From the NCBI RefSeq assembly GCF_022662495.1, contig NZ_JAKPBU010000001.1, positions 1,674,001 to 1,738,000 on the forward strand: 64,000 nucleotides of DNA, read 5' to 3'. This stretch comes from Lysobacter sp. M2-1. GTDB taxonomy: Bacteria; Pseudomonadota; Gammaproteobacteria; Xanthomonadales; Xanthomonadaceae. A program made the translations under genes and the position numbers. Positions 45,644 to 54,912 of this stretch are shown here, piece after piece (position 1 is the stretch's first letter; each line of letters begins with the position of its first letter). The notes beneath the pieces are model-generated. The model was not told the DNA's origin. It saw only the letters and a program-made list of their open reading frames with translations, and did no database searches.

Positions 45644-46558
45644 CTACAGATCGGTTGCAGGTACCGCGGTGCGCGATCTGGCCAACGCCCGCAGCGCGAT
45701 CACCAGCACTCCGCCCAGCACCATCGCGCCGCCGAGCCAGAGCCGCGGACCCGGTCGGTCGCCCCAGAACGTGATGCCCAGACCCACTGCGAGCATGGGC
45801 GAGAGCAGCAGCCACGGCGTCACCTGCGCCACCGGATGCCGCTGCACCAGCACGTAGTACAGACCGTGCCCCAGCAGCGACGCGACGTACGCGGCGAAGG
45901 CCGCGCCGAACCAGGCTACCCAGCTGGCATCGGCCAGCGCGGCAAAGCCGCCAGGCTCCCACCATGCGCTTATCGCCAGCAGCGGCAGCAGGCTGATCAG
46001 CGCCATCCATCCCTGCTGGCTGCGCACGTCGATGCCGCGCAGCGGTTTCATCAGCACCGTGCCAACCGCCAGGAACATCGCAGCGCCGAGCATCAACAGC
46101 AGGGATGCCGGTCGGTCGAGCACCAGCGGATCGAACCCCAGCACCAGCACACCGGCGAAGCTCAGCGCGATCGCCGCGCCGGTACGCCAGCCGAAGCGCT
46201 CGCCCAGCCACCACCACGCCAGCACCGTGGTCATCGGCACGTAGCTCTGCATCACGATCGCGGGCGAGGATAAGTCGCCTGCTAGCTTCAGCGCGGTGAA
46301 GCTGAGGCCGAAATGAAGCACGCCCACGCACAGGCATACCGCGAGCAGCCGCGGCCATTGCCCGGGTGGCGGGCGGCGCACGAACGGGAGCAGCGGCACG
46401 GCCAGCAATGCGAACCGCAGCGCGGTGAACAGGAAAGGCGGCAGCTCGCGCAGCGCGAGCGCCGAAGTCAGGATGTTCACCGACCAGGCCACGACGATCA
46501 GCAGCACCAGCACGATGTCGCGCGGAGGCAGGGCGTGCGCGCGCACCGGTGCGTTCAA
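45644..46558 (-). CDS. EamA/DMT-family transporter
   Basis: A 304-residue inner-membrane protein with ten hydrophobic segments arranged as two EamA repeats (VLVLLIVVAWSVNILTSALA ...; LLLMLGAAMFLAVGTVLMKP ...). It resembles RhaT/YdcZ-like metabolite exporters. It is monocistronic, convergent with the epimerase gene. Substrate unknown. Confidence 0.88.
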   Translation of the reverse strand: MNAPVRAHALPPRDIVLVLLIVVAWSVNILTSALALRELPPFLFTALRFALLAVPLLPFVRRPPPGQWPRLLAVCLCVGVLHFGLSFTALKLAGDLSSPAIVMQSYVPMTTVLAWWWLGERFGWRTGAAIALSFAGVLVLGFDPLVLDRPASLLLMLGAAMFLAVGTVLMKPLRGIDVRSQQGWMALISLLPLLAISAWWEPGGFAALADASWVAWFGAAFAAYVASLLGHGLYYVLVQRHPVAQVTPWLLLSPMLAVGLGITFWGDRPGPRLWLGGAMVLGGVLVIALRALARSRTAVPATDL

Positions 46559-46601
46559 ACGGGCCGGCGCCGGCTCACCACGGTGTGTTCACACCGCGGA
46601 C

Positions 46602-47096
46602 TCACCAAGTCAGGCCAAGCCGCCGATAGGCCTTGGCCAGGATCCAGGCCGGACCGATCAGCAGATAGCGCAGGTCGGTGAAGAAGCTTGGACGCTTGCC
46701 CTCGAACAGCTTGCTGTGGCCCACGAACTGCGCGATCCAAGCCAGCACGAACACGCCCGCGGCCGCCACGAGCAGGCCCTGCGTGCCCAAGACCAGGTGC
46801 AGCCAGCGTGTGAGCCAAGCCAGCGCCACGAACACCAGCAGCATGCCGAAGCCCAGCCGGCGTGATGCGCGGAAATAGAACATCCACGCGGCGAACATCG
46901 CCAGCGCGGCCCAGAACCCCGGCAGGAACCACGTGCCGGGCACCGGAATGCACCACAACAGCGCGATCACGCTCCACAGGATCGCAGGCACGGCGAAGAC
47001 GTGAATCCACTGGTTGGTGTCGTTGCGATGGTCACCGGAATAACTGGCGAACCAGCGATCGATCGGGCGGTCGGTCGCATCGGATTGCATGTTCAT
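46602..47096 (-). CDS. Mpo1-like (DUF962) membrane protein
   Basis: A 164-residue protein with four membrane segments. Family markers are YSGDHRNDTNQWIHVFAVPA (His-rich, possible iron site) and IAQFVGHSKLFEGKRPSFF. Yeast Mpo1 is an Fe(II)-dependent 2-hydroxy fatty acid dioxygenase in the same family, so a lipid-oxidising role is plausible but unproven. Start 47096 (MNMQ) or 47090 (MQSD) both fit. The 167-bp gap to purC holds nothing I recognise. Confidence 0.85.
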   Translation of the reverse strand: MNMQSDATDRPIDRWFASYSGDHRNDTNQWIHVFAVPAILWSVIALLWCIPVPGTWFLPGFWAALAMFAAWMFYFRASRRLGFGMLLVFVALAWLTRWLHLVLGTQGLLVAAAGVFVLAWIAQFVGHSKLFEGKRPSFFTDLRYLLIGPAWILAKAYRRLGLTW

Positions 47097-47263
47097 CGCG
47101 GCGCTCCGCTGAAGGGCCGACGCCAGCATAGCGCCTGCGCCAGTGCTCTCATGCGCGAAGGCGGGCCGTGAGAAGCACTGGGTGTCAGGGACCGGCGAGC
47201 GAGTGCAGTCCGCCGCTCCGGCGGCCCGAAAGCAGTCGCGTCGGGAAAGGCTGCGCGGCGCAG

Positions 47264-48160
47264 TCAATCGACCGAGATGCCCGCCAGGCGTTCCAGCGCC
47301 TCGGCGTACTTGGCCCGGGTGCGTTCGATCACCTCGGGCGGCAGGCGTGGACCCGGCCACCGCTTGTCCCAGTCCAGCGTCTCCAGGTAATCGCGCACGA
47401 ACTGCTTGTCGTAGCTGGGCGGACTGGTGCCGACCTGATACTGGTCCGCGGGCCAGTAGCGTGAGGAGTCCGGCGTGAGCATCTCGTCCATCACGTACAG
47501 GCGCCCATGCGCATCGGTACCGAATTCGAATTTGGTGTCGGCCAGCAGGATGCCGCGCCCGGCCGCGTAGTCACGGGCGAAGGCGTACAGCCGCAGGGTG
47601 GCGTCGCGCACTTGTTCGGCCAGCTCTGCGCCGACCTTGCGGACCATGGTGTCGAAGTCGATGTTCTCGTCGTGATCGCCCACCGCCGCCTTGGTGGATG
47701 GAGTGAAGATCGCGTGCGGCAGCTGTTCGGCCTGGCGCAGGCCGTCGGGCAGGGCGATGCCGCTGACCCGGCCGGTGCGCTGGTAGTCCTTCCAGCCGCT
47801 GCCGATGAGATAGCCGCGGGCGATGGCTTCCACCGGCACCGGCTTGAGCTTGCGGGTTACCACCGAGCGCTGCGCATACAGGGCCGGGTCGACGCCAGCT
47901 GGCAGCACCGAGGCCACGTCGATGCCGGTGAGGTGGTTGGGCATCAGATGCGCGGTTTTGCCGAACCAGAAGTTGCTGATCTGGCACAGCATTTCCCCCT
48001 TGCCGGGAATCGGATCGGGCAGCACCACGTCGAACGCGCTCAGGCGGTCGGTGGCGACCATCAAGAGCAGATCGTTGCCCAGGTCGAACACGTCGCGCAC
48101 CTTGCCGCGGTGGCGCAGGGTCAGTGCGGGAAGGTCGGCTTCGAGCAGGGTGGTCGCCAC
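47264..48160 (-). CDS. purC: phosphoribosylaminoimidazole-succinocarboxamide synthase
   Basis: A 298-residue SAICAR synthase of purine biosynthesis. Motifs are [49 protein letters not shown], and [20 protein letters not shown] 48160 is taken as start because it gives the family N-terminus ([13 protein letters not shown]), and no in-frame ATG lies nearby. It is divergent from the DnaJ-like gene. A TACACT box on the minus strand at 48192-48197 could be its -10. Confidence 0.95.
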   Translation of the reverse strand: MATTLLEADLPALTLRHRGKVRDVFDLGNDLLLMVATDRLSAFDVVLPDPIPGKGEMLCQISNFWFGKTAHLMPNHLTGIDVASVLPAGVDPALYAQRSVVTRKLKPVPVEAIARGYLIGSGWKDYQRTGRVSGIALPDGLRQAEQLPHAIFTPSTKAAVGDHDENIDFDTMVRKVGAELAEQVRDATLRLYAFARDYAAGRGILLADTKFEFGTDAHGRLYVMDEMLTPDSSRYWPADQYQVGTSPPSYDKQFVRDYLETLDWDKRWPGPRLPPEVIERTRAKYAEALERLAGISVD

Positions 48161-48211
48161 GTGCGCGGGGTCATCGGTCGCGGGGCGTCGTAGTGTACGC
48201 CGCCGCGCCTG

Positions 48212-48217
48212 TAAACT
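48212..48217 (+). promoter_or_regulatory. -10 element for a probably leaderless DnaJ-like mRNA
   Basis: TAAACT ends six bases before ATG 48224 (spacer GCGGCG), matching the nhaA arrangement. No ribosome-binding site. Confidence 0.5.
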
Positions 48218-48223
48218 GCGGCG

Positions 48224-48565
48224 ATGGAACGATGGTATGGCAAGCTGCTCGGGGTGATCGCTGGCGCGCTGCTGCTGCGCGGCAACCCGCTGTTCGGCGG
48301 GCTCGTGGGCCTGATCGTGGGCCACGCCTTCGACGCCGATTGGTTCCGCAGCCCGCGCGACAACCCCTACCGCGTGCTCGGCCTGGATGCCGAGGCCAAC
48401 CAGGCGGAAATCGACCTGGCCTACCGGCGCCTGATGAGCCAGTACCACCCGGACCGCTTCGCCGGCGCCGCGCCGGAACTGCGGCGCCAGGCGGAGACCA
48501 AGGCGCGCGCCATCAATTCGGCCTACGACCGCATCCAGCAGCTGCGCAAGCGCAAGGACTCCTGA
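48224..48565 (+). CDS. membrane-anchored DnaJ-domain protein
   Basis: A 113-residue protein. A short N-terminal hydrophobic, Gly-rich segment ([20 protein letters not shown]) is followed by a J-domain ([23 protein letters not shown] tripeptide in SQYHPDRF). It resembles a shortened DjlA: membrane segment plus J-domain without the central TerB-like part. It should stimulate DnaK at the membrane. The rpe gene follows after four bases. Confidence 0.85.
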   Translation: MERWYGKLLGVIAGALLLRGNPLFGGLVGLIVGHAFDADWFRSPRDNPYRVLGLDAEANQAEIDLAYRRLMSQYHPDRFAGAAPELRRQAETKARAINSAYDRIQQLRKRKDS

Positions 48566-48569
48566 GCCC

Positions 48570-49241
48570 ATGCAACCGACCGTGATCGCCCCTTCCATCC
48601 TGTCGGCGGACTTCGCCAGGCTGGGTGAGGAAGTCGACGCCGTGCTCGCCGCGGGCGCGGACTGGGTGCACTTCGACGTGATGGACAACCATTACGTGCC
48701 CAACCTGACCATCGGGCCGCTGGTGTGCGAAGCGCTGCGCAAGCACGGCGTGACCGCGCCGATCGACGTGCACCTGATGGTGGAGCCGGTGGACCGGATC
48801 GTGCCGGACTTCGCAAAGGCCGGTGCCACGGTGATCAGTTTCCATCCCGAGGCCAGCCGCCACGTGCACCGCACCGTCCAGCTGATCAGGTCCGAAGGCT
48901 GCCAGGCCGGCCTGGTGCTCAATCCGGCCACGCCGGTCGAGGTGCTGAACTACGTGCTCGAGGAACTGGACCTGGTGCTGCTGATGTCGGTCAATCCCGG
49001 CTTCGGCGGCCAGGCGTTCATCCCGTCGGCGCTGGACAAGCTCCGCGCCGTGCGCGCCAGGATCGACAGCTGCGGCAAGCCCATCCGTCTGGAGATCGAT
49101 GGCGGGGTCAAGCCCGACAACATCGCGCAGATCGCCGCGGCGGGCGCAGACACCTTCGTCGCCGGTTCGGCGATCTTCGGCCATCCCGACTATGCGGACG
49201 TGGTCAGGCGGATGAAGGCTGCGGTTGCGGCGGTGCGCTAG
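48570..49241 (+). CDS. rpe: ribulose-phosphate 3-epimerase
   Basis: A 223-residue TIM barrel of the pentose phosphate pathway. Motifs are [33 protein letters not shown] (metal His/Asp), [24 protein letters not shown] and [14 protein letters not shown] 48570 begins the conserved N-terminus. In many gamma-proteobacteria rpe sits just upstream of trpE, as here, with a lipid-kinase gene and a repeat region between. Confidence 0.95.
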   Translation: MQPTVIAPSILSADFARLGEEVDAVLAAGADWVHFDVMDNHYVPNLTIGPLVCEALRKHGVTAPIDVHLMVEPVDRIVPDFAKAGATVISFHPEASRHVHRTVQLIRSEGCQAGLVLNPATPVEVLNYVLEELDLVLLMSVNPGFGGQAFIPSALDKLRAVRARIDSCGKPIRLEIDGGVKPDNIAQIAAAGADTFVAGSAIFGHPDYADVVRRMKAAVAAVR

Positions 49242-49265
49242 CTTCAGCGCGCACGGGAGGCGCGA

Positions 49266-49291
49266 AAAAGCCGATGCCTTGCGGCATCGGC
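49266..49291 (-). terminator. minus-strand rho-independent terminator
   Basis: 9-bp stem GCCGATGCC / GGCATCGGC with a 4-base loop. On the minus strand it is followed by CTTTTTC (plus strand 49265-49270). It faces no annotated minus-strand gene, so a transcript from the repeat region upstream is implied. Confidence 0.6.
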
Positions 49292-49332
49292 TCGGTGAAG
49301 ATGGAGACATCCTGTCTCCGCGTTTCGTCCTT

Positions 49333-49557
49333 GGCTATGACCTTTCACGCTACGCCGGGATTGTGACGGGCTAGCGACAGCGGCTGGTCCGTCGCGCGCT
49401 GCGGCGCGTTGTCACTTTCAGGCGCTTGCGATGCCAACGCGGCGCGGCTATGACCTTCAACACTACGCCGGAATTGTGACGTGTAGGCGACAGCGGCTGG
49501 TTCATTGCGCGCTGCGGCGCGTTGTATTCCGCGGCACTTGCCTTGCCAGCGCGGCGC
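49333..49557. repeat. tandem 113-bp direct repeat (two copies)
   Basis: Copy 1 is at 49333-49445 and copy 2 at 49446-49557. Blocks shared exactly include GGCTATGACCTT (near), CTACGCCGG, ATTGTGACG, CGACAGCGGCTGGT and GCGCGCTGCGGCGCGTTGT. Differences are concentrated between these blocks, suggesting constraint on the conserved parts. Confidence 0.85.
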
Positions 49558-49603
49558 GAATAGGCAGGCGTACGCGTTCACCTGCGCGCACGCGCCGCTG
49601 CGC

Positions 49604-49609
49604 TAGCCT
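49604..49609 (+). promoter_or_regulatory. -10 element for a probably leaderless lipid-kinase mRNA
   Basis: TAGCCT ends six bases before ATG 49616; no ribosome-binding site is visible. Confidence 0.4.
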
Positions 49610-49615
49610 GCGCGC

Positions 49616-50554
49616 ATGGGCGACTCCCCGAAGCGCTGGCGCCTGATCCTCAACGGCAAGTCGGCAGGCGACGAGCCACTGCGCGCCGCGGTGGCCGCGA
49701 TGCGTGCACGCGCCATCGCGCTGAGCGTGCGGGTGACCTGGGAAGCCGGCGACGCCGAACGCTACGTGGCCGAAGCGATCGCTGACGGCATCGACACCGT
49801 TATCGCAGCCGGAGGCGACGGGACGCTCAGCGCAGTGGCCACTGCGCTCGCGCACCGCGACGAGGGCGCCGATGCGCTGCCCACGCTCGGCCTGGTGCCG
49901 ATGGGCACGGCCAACGACTTCGCCGATGCCGCGCAGATCCCCGAACCCGTCGCCGATGCGTTCGATCTGATCCAATCCCAACCTGCGCGACCGATCGACC
50001 TGCTCAAGCTGGTGGCCAATGGTTCCGTGCACTGGGCCGCCAACCTGGCCAGCGGAGGCTTCGGAACCCAGGTCACGGTGGACACGCCCGATGGCATGAA
50101 GAAGCTGCTTGGCGGCCTGGCCTACCTGGTGACCGGCATGTCGAAGCTCGGGCGGATCGAGCCGCTGCGGGCGCGGATCCATGGGCCCGGGTTCGAATGG
50201 GAAGGCGGGTTCATCGCGCTGGGCGTGGGCAACGGCCGGCAGGCGGGCGGCGGGCAGGCGCTGTGCCCGGATGCGCGGATCGACGACGGGCTGCTGGACG
50301 TGACGATCGTGCCCGAGCTCGAAGGCGAGGTGGCGGCGACGCTCGCCACCATGTTGACCGACGGCAGGCACGCCGCTTTGGATCGCATCGCCACCCGTCG
50401 TCAGCTGTCGTGGCTGGAAATCGACGCGGTGGAACCGATCGTGCTCAACCTGGATGGCGAACCGGTGGAATCGGGCCATTTCCGCATCGACTGCGTGCCC
50501 GGACGCGTGCGCATGCATCTGCCGCCGGACTGCCCACTGCTTCTAAATCGATAG
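49616..50554 (+). CDS. yegS: YegS/DAGK-family lipid kinase
   Basis: A 312-residue protein of the diacylglycerol-kinase catalytic family. The nucleotide motif is [11 protein letters not shown] (GGDGT at 66-70), followed by [14 protein letters not shown] and [12 protein letters not shown]. The C-terminal beta domain includes [11 protein letters not shown]. YegS-like proteins phosphorylate lipids such as phosphatidylglycerol in vitro. It lies between rpe and the trp genes, upstream of a candidate leader. Confidence 0.88.
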   Translation: MGDSPKRWRLILNGKSAGDEPLRAAVAAMRARAIALSVRVTWEAGDAERYVAEAIADGIDTVIAAGGDGTLSAVATALAHRDEGADALPTLGLVPMGTANDFADAAQIPEPVADAFDLIQSQPARPIDLLKLVANGSVHWAANLASGGFGTQVTVDTPDGMKKLLGGLAYLVTGMSKLGRIEPLRARIHGPGFEWEGGFIALGVGNGRQAGGGQALCPDARIDDGLLDVTIVPELEGEVAATLATMLTDGRHAALDRIATRRQLSWLEIDAVEPIVLNLDGEPVESGHFRIDCVPGRVRMHLPPDCPLLLNR

Positions 50555-50615
50555 TCAAACCCCGGCGGATGCGGCCCACGGCGCTTCGTGGCTACAACCA
50601 CAGAGGTGGATTGGG

Positions 50616-50621
50616 TACATT
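50616..50621 (+). promoter_or_regulatory. -10 element before the candidate trp leader ORF
   Basis: TACATT ends seven bases before ATG 50629, so the leader would be translated from a leaderless message. A clear -35 was not found. Confidence 0.35.
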
Positions 50622-50628
50622 AGCTTGC

Positions 50629-50802
50629 ATGACGCACCAGGCGACCCCGCATTCCCTCAGGGCCGGCACCGGCTGGCGATGGTGGCCGCACGCCGCTGTT
50701 GCCAAACCGAAGGCGCATTCCGCCTGCCCGTCCCCGAAGGAAAACCAGCGTCATGTCGCACGTCCCGCTCACCCAAGCGCAGTTCCAGCAGCTCGCCGCT
50801 GA
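50629..50802 (+). CDS. trpL: candidate tryptophan-rich leader peptide (trpL-like) overlapping trpE
   Basis: A 57-codon frame: MTHQATPHSLRAGTG, then Trp-Arg-Trp-Trp (TGG CGA TGG TGG at 50674-50685), PHAAVAKPK and so on. It terminates at TGA 50800-50802, about 47 bases inside trpE in another frame. Three Trp codons in four, 70 bases before trpE, are what a Trp-sensing leader would show. No terminator with a T-run was found, so control could be at translation rather than transcription. It may also be chance. Confidence 0.5.
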   Translation: MTHQATPHSLRAGTGWRWWPHAAVAKPKAHSACPSPKENQRHVARPAHPSAVPAARR

Positions 50803-52255
50803 CGGCCACACGCTGATCCCGGTGGTGCGCGAGGTCCTGTCGGATCTCGACACGCCGCTGTCGGTCTACCTCAAGCTGGCCGACGGCCCGTATACCTACC
50901 TGTTCGAGTCGGTCGAGGGCGGCGAGCGCTTCGGCCGCTATTCGATCATCGGCCTGCCCGCGCGGCGGGTGTTTTCATTCCGAGGTCATACCCTGGAAAC
51001 CAGCGAACTCGGCGAGGTGGTCGAACGCAGGGAAGTGGCCGATCCATTCGCCGAAGTCGAGCGCCTGCGCGCGGCGCATGCGGTTCCGCGGATCGAGGGC
51101 CTGCCGGGATTCACCGGGGGGCTGGTCGGCTGGTTCGGCTTCGAGTGCATCGAATACATCGAGCGGCGGCTCGCCGATGGCGGCAAACCGGACGAGCTGG
51201 GCACGCCCGACATCCTGTTGATGCTCAGCGACGAGCTGGCGGTGTTCGACAACCTCAAGGGCAGGCTGTACCTGATCGTGCACGCCGATCCGCGCGAACC
51301 GCAGGCCTACGCGCGCGCCGCGCGCCGGCTCGACGCGCTGACCCACCGCCTGCGCCATGCCGGCGCGGGCTATCCGGAAACGCTGGTGCCCGAAGCGATC
51401 GACGAGGCCGACTTCCGCTCATCCTTCACCCGCGAGCAGTACCACGAGGTGGTGCGCAAGGCCCAGGACTACATCCGCGCCGGCGACATCTTCCAGGTGG
51501 TGCCGTCGCAGCGCCTGAGCGTGCCGTTCCAGGCGCGCCCGGTGGACGTGTACCGCGCGCTGCGTGCGCTCAATCCCTCGCCCTACATGTATTTCATCGA
51601 CACCGGATCGACCCAGGTGGTCGGCTCGTCGCCGGAAATCCTGGCCCGGCTGCAGTACAACGCGAACGGCGAGGGCGTCGTGACCGTGCGTCCGATCGCC
51701 GGCACGCGTCCGCGCGGCGCCACGCCCGAACTGGACAGCGCGCTGGAGGCCGAACTGCTCGCGGACCCCAAGGAGCGCGCCGAGCACCTGATGCTGATCG
51801 ATCTGGGTCGCAACGACGTGGGCCGGATAGCCGAGCAGGGCAGCGTGGAGGTGGGCGAGCAGTTCGTGATCGAGCGCTACAGCCACGTCATGCACATCGT
51901 GAGCGAGGTGACGGGGCGCCTGAAAGCCGGGCTGACCTACGCCGACGTGCTGCGCGCGACATTTCCCGCCGGGACCGTCAGCGGTGCGCCGAAGATCCGC
52001 GCGCTGGAGATCATCCGCGAGCTCGAACCGGTCAAGCGCAACGTGTATTCCGGCGCCGTCGGCTACATCGGCTGGCACGGCGACGCCGACACCGCCATCG
52101 CCATCCGCACCGCGGTCATCCAGGACGGGCGCCTCTACGTCCAGGCCGGCGGCGGCGTGGTCCACGACTCCGACCCGCAGGCGGAGTGGGAAGAGACCAT
52201 GAACAAGGGCCGCGCCCTGTTCCGTGCGGTGGCCGAAGCGGCGAGGGGTCTGTGA
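50753..52255 (+). CDS. trpE: anthranilate synthase component I
   Basis: A 500-residue chorismate-using enzyme, the first step of tryptophan synthesis. The feedback Trp-binding region is near the N-terminus ([18 protein letters not shown]). The catalytic domain has [55 protein letters not shown] and [16 protein letters not shown] lies ten bases before ATG 50753. The stop overlaps the trpG start (TGATG). Confidence 0.97.
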   Translation: MSHVPLTQAQFQQLAADGHTLIPVVREVLSDLDTPLSVYLKLADGPYTYLFESVEGGERFGRYSIIGLPARRVFSFRGHTLETSELGEVVERREVADPFAEVERLRAAHAVPRIEGLPGFTGGLVGWFGFECIEYIERRLADGGKPDELGTPDILLMLSDELAVFDNLKGRLYLIVHADPREPQAYARAARRLDALTHRLRHAGAGYPETLVPEAIDEADFRSSFTREQYHEVVRKAQDYIRAGDIFQVVPSQRLSVPFQARPVDVYRALRALNPSPYMYFIDTGSTQVVGSSPEILARLQYNANGEGVVTVRPIAGTRPRGATPELDSALEAELLADPKERAEHLMLIDLGRNDVGRIAEQGSVEVGEQFVIERYSHVMHIVSEVTGRLKAGLTYADVLRATFPAGTVSGAPKIRALEIIRELEPVKRNVYSGAVGYIGWHGDADTAIAIRTAVIQDGRLYVQAGGGVVHDSDPQAEWEETMNKGRALFRAVAEAARGL

Positions 52256-52833
52256 TGCTGCTGATGATCGACAACTACGACAGTTTCACCTGGAACCTCG
52301 TCCAGTACCTGCAGGCGCTCGGCGCCGAGGTCAAGGTGGTGCGCAATGACGAACTGTCGCTGGAGGCGATCGACGCGCTGGCGCCGGAACGCATCGTGAT
52401 CTCGCCAGGGCCCTGTACGCCCAACGAGGCGGGCGTCTCGGTGGGGGTGATCGAATCGCTCGGCGCACGGGTTCCGATCCTCGGCGTCTGCCTGGGACAT
52501 CAGAGCATCGGCCAGGCCTATGGCGGCGACGTGGTGCGCGCCGGCCGGATCATGCACGGCAAGACCTCGCGTATCCACCACCAGGGCAAGGGTGTGTTTG
52601 CGGGGCTGCCCGATCGCTACGAGGCCACGCGCTACCACTCGCTGGTGGTCGACAAGGCCACGTTGCCGGCATGCCTGGAAATGACGGCATGGACCGAGAA
52701 CGACGACGGATCGGTCGAGGAAATCATGGGCCTGCGCCATCGCGTGTATCCGGTCCAGGGTGTGCAGTTCCATCCCGAATCGATCCTGACCGAGCATGGA
52801 CATGCGTTGCTGAAGAATTTCCTCGACGGATGA
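52255..52833 (+). CDS. trpG: anthranilate synthase component II (glutamine amidotransferase)
   Basis: A 192-residue class I glutamine amidotransferase. It shows [26 protein letters not shown], the nucleophile Cys79 in [10 protein letters not shown], and the triad His/Glu in [13 protein letters not shown]. It supplies ammonia to TrpE. ATG 52255 overlaps the trpE stop, and its own stop overlaps an in-frame upstream ATG of trpD. Confidence 0.96.
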   Translation: MLLMIDNYDSFTWNLVQYLQALGAEVKVVRNDELSLEAIDALAPERIVISPGPCTPNEAGVSVGVIESLGARVPILGVCLGHQSIGQAYGGDVVRAGRIMHGKTSRIHHQGKGVFAGLPDRYEATRYHSLVVDKATLPACLEMTAWTENDDGSVEEIMGLRHRVYPVQGVQFHPESILTEHGHALLKNFLDG

Positions 52834-52853
52834 CGGCCCTACGGACCCACGCC

Positions 52854-53894
52854 ATGCCCATGACCCCGCAAGAAGCCCTGCAGCGCACCATCGAGCATCG
52901 CGAGATCTTCCACGACGAGATGGTGGACCTGATGCGCCAGGTCATGCGCGGCGAGGTCTCGCCGGTGATGACCGCGGCGATCCTGACCGGTCTGCGGGTG
53001 AAGAAGGAGACCGTGGGCGAAATCGCCGGCGCGGCCCAGGTGATGCGCGAACTGGCCCTGCCGGTTGTCGTGGCCGACCGCCGACATCTGGTCGATATCG
53101 TCGGCACCGGCGGCGACGGCGCGCACAGCTTCAATATCTCCACCGCATCGATGTTCGTGGCCGCCGCCGCGGGCGCGCGCGTGGCCAAGCACGGCAACCG
53201 CAGCGTGTCGTCCAAGTCGGGCAGCGCGGACGTGCTCGAGGCGCTCGGTGCGGACATCGAGCTCGCGCCTGCACGGGTCGCGCGGTGCATCGACGCCTGC
53301 GGCATCGGTTTCATGTTCGCGCCCCTGCATCACCCTGCGATGAAGGTGGTCGCGCCGGTCCGCCGCGAGATGGGCGTACGCACGCTGTTCAACATCCTCG
53401 GTCCGCTGACCAATCCCGCCAGCGCGCCGAGCGTGCTCATGGGCGTGTTCCATCCGGACCTGGTCGGTATCCAGGTGCGCGTGCTGCAGAGACTCGGCGT
53501 CGAACGCGCGCTAGTGGTCTGGGGCCGCGACGGCATGGACGAGATCTCGCTCGGCGCCGCTACCCTGGTCGGCGAACTGCGCGACGGCGCGGTGCGCGAG
53601 TACGAGATCCACCCCGAGGACTTCGGCATCGCCATGGCCGCCAGCCGCAACTTCCGGGTGGAAGACGCAGCGCAGTCGAAGGCGATGCTGCTCGGAGTGC
53701 TGGACAACGAGCCGGGTCTGGCGCGCGACATCGTGACCCTGAACGCAGGCGCCGCCCTGTACGTGGCCGGCGTGGCGGAGTCGATCGATACCGGCATTGG
53801 CCTTGCGCGCGATGCCATCGGCTCCGGCGCCGCGCGCGCGCGCCTGGACGCCTTCGTCGCGGCCACGCGCCGCGCCGCGGACGAGCGTGCATGA
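52854..53894 (+). CDS. trpD: anthranilate phosphoribosyltransferase
   Basis: A 346-residue enzyme that joins anthranilate to PRPP. Motifs are [20 protein letters not shown] (PRPP site), [40 protein letters not shown] and [14 protein letters not shown] 52854 ([12 protein letters not shown]) matches the family N-terminus; ATG 52830, overlapping the trpG stop, would add eight residues. The trpC gene that would be expected next is 5.9 kb away, beyond the cyanophycin genes. Confidence 0.96.
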   Translation: MPMTPQEALQRTIEHREIFHDEMVDLMRQVMRGEVSPVMTAAILTGLRVKKETVGEIAGAAQVMRELALPVVVADRRHLVDIVGTGGDGAHSFNISTASMFVAAAAGARVAKHGNRSVSSKSGSADVLEALGADIELAPARVARCIDACGIGFMFAPLHHPAMKVVAPVRREMGVRTLFNILGPLTNPASAPSVLMGVFHPDLVGIQVRVLQRLGVERALVVWGRDGMDEISLGAATLVGELRDGAVREYEIHPEDFGIAMAASRNFRVEDAAQSKAMLLGVLDNEPGLARDIVTLNAGAALYVAGVAESIDTGIGLARDAIGSGAARARLDAFVAATRRAADERA

Positions 53895-54058
53895 ATCCGT
53901 GAGGGCACGCGGCGAGGCACGAACGCGGAGCAGGTGCCGGCACGAGCATTTGCAGGTGCGGAGCCCGAGCCGGGTGCGGCTGCGGCCGACCCCAGGAACA
54001 GCCGGAGCCCGTGCTATGTTGCCCCGCCTGTCTCATCGAAAGCGGGGTTTGCGGCTGC

Positions 54059-54901
54059 ATGTGTCCTAGCAGGGTCGCCGAAGGCGAGGAACGGGGCTGG
54101 ATCATTCCCATCGGCGGTGCGGAGGACAAGGAGAGCAGGCGCCGCATCCTGAAGCGTTTCGTGCAGCTGTGCGGGGGCCGCGATGCGCGCATCGTCGTCA
54201 TTCCGACCGCCAGTCGCCTGGCCGACACCGGCACGCGTTACGAGGAACTGTTCGCGCGGCTGGAAGCCGGCAGCGCGCGTTCGATCGATTTCCAGGTGCG
54301 CGAGGACGGCGAGCGCGAGGAATATCTGCGCGCGCTCGAGGACGCCACCGGTGTGTTCTTCACCGGCGGCAACCAGCTGCGCATTTCCACGATCGTCGGC
54401 GGCACCTCGGCGGCCAAGCTGATCCGCGCGCGCAATGCCAGTGGCGTGCACGTGGCCGGCACCAGCGCCGGTGCCAGCATCCTCAGCGAGCACATGATCG
54501 CGTTCGGCAAGGAAGGCAGCTCGCCGCGGGCGGGCAGCGTGCGCCTCGCGCCGGGGCTGGGGTTGACCAACCGTTTCATCATCGACCAGCACTTCCGCCA
54601 GCGCGACCGGCTGGGCCGGCTGACCGCGGCGCTGGCGTTCAATCCGTTCGCCATCGGCATCGGCCTGGACGAGGACACCGCGGCCTTCATCGGCCCGGAC
54701 AACACGATGGAAGTGGAGGGCAGCGGCGGGATCACCGTGGTGGACGCCAGCGGCCTGCAGTTTTCCTCCATGGCCGAGGTACGCCAGACCGAGGCGGTCT
54801 GCCTGCTCGGCCTGACCGTGCACATCCTCACGGCCGGCGCTACGTATAACCTGCATACCCGCCAGGCATCGCCCGGCAGGCTCCTGACCGAAAAGAGCTG
54901 A
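54059..54901 (+). CDS. cphB: cyanophycinase
   Basis: A 280-residue serine-type exopeptidase (S51 family) that releases beta-Asp-Arg dipeptides from cyanophycin. Motifs are GWIIPIGGAEDKES at the start, FFTGGNQLRIS, the nucleophile elbow AGTSAGASIL (Ser136), and IIDQHFRQRDRLGRL. No signal peptide, so it is intracellular. ATG 54059 is chosen; the longer GTG 54011 version adds an unlikely Cys-rich N-terminus. cphA follows after 11 bases. Confidence 0.93.
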   Translation: MCPSRVAEGEERGWIIPIGGAEDKESRRRILKRFVQLCGGRDARIVVIPTASRLADTGTRYEELFARLEAGSARSIDFQVREDGEREEYLRALEDATGVFFTGGNQLRISTIVGGTSAAKLIRARNASGVHVAGTSAGASILSEHMIAFGKEGSSPRAGSVRLAPGLGLTNRFIIDQHFRQRDRLGRLTAALAFNPFAIGIGLDEDTAAFIGPDNTMEVEGSGGITVVDASGLQFSSMAEVRQTEAVCLLGLTVHILTAGATYNLHTRQASPGRLLTEKS

Positions 54902-54912
54902 GCGAGGGCTCG

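Larger units (their letters stand above)
49265..49560 (-). ncRNA. candidate minus-strand small RNA locus with duplicated module
   Basis: This 374-bp gap has no credible protein frame. Read on the minus strand it has two 113-bp direct copies, then a hairpin GGAGACA-GGA-TGTCTCC (49303-49319) whose GGA loop resembles CsrA/RsmA sites, then a T-ended terminator at 49266. That is the layout of a structured sRNA gene. No known family was recognised, and no promoter is assigned. Confidence 0.4.

Noticed and set aside
47097-47263. Additional small gene between the Mpo1-like gene and purC
   Set aside because: Open frames here are Arg/Ser-rich, lack ribosome-binding sites and extend antisense into purC.
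49345-49581. 78-codon minus-strand frame in the tandem repeat region
   Set aside because: It crosses both repeat copies in different frames with no conserved protein pattern. The DNA-level conservation fits RNA better than protein.
50720-50752. Possible trp attenuator terminator (AGGCG-CATTC-CGCCT)
   Set aside because: The stem is only five base pairs and is not followed by a T-run, so a classic transcription attenuator is not supported.
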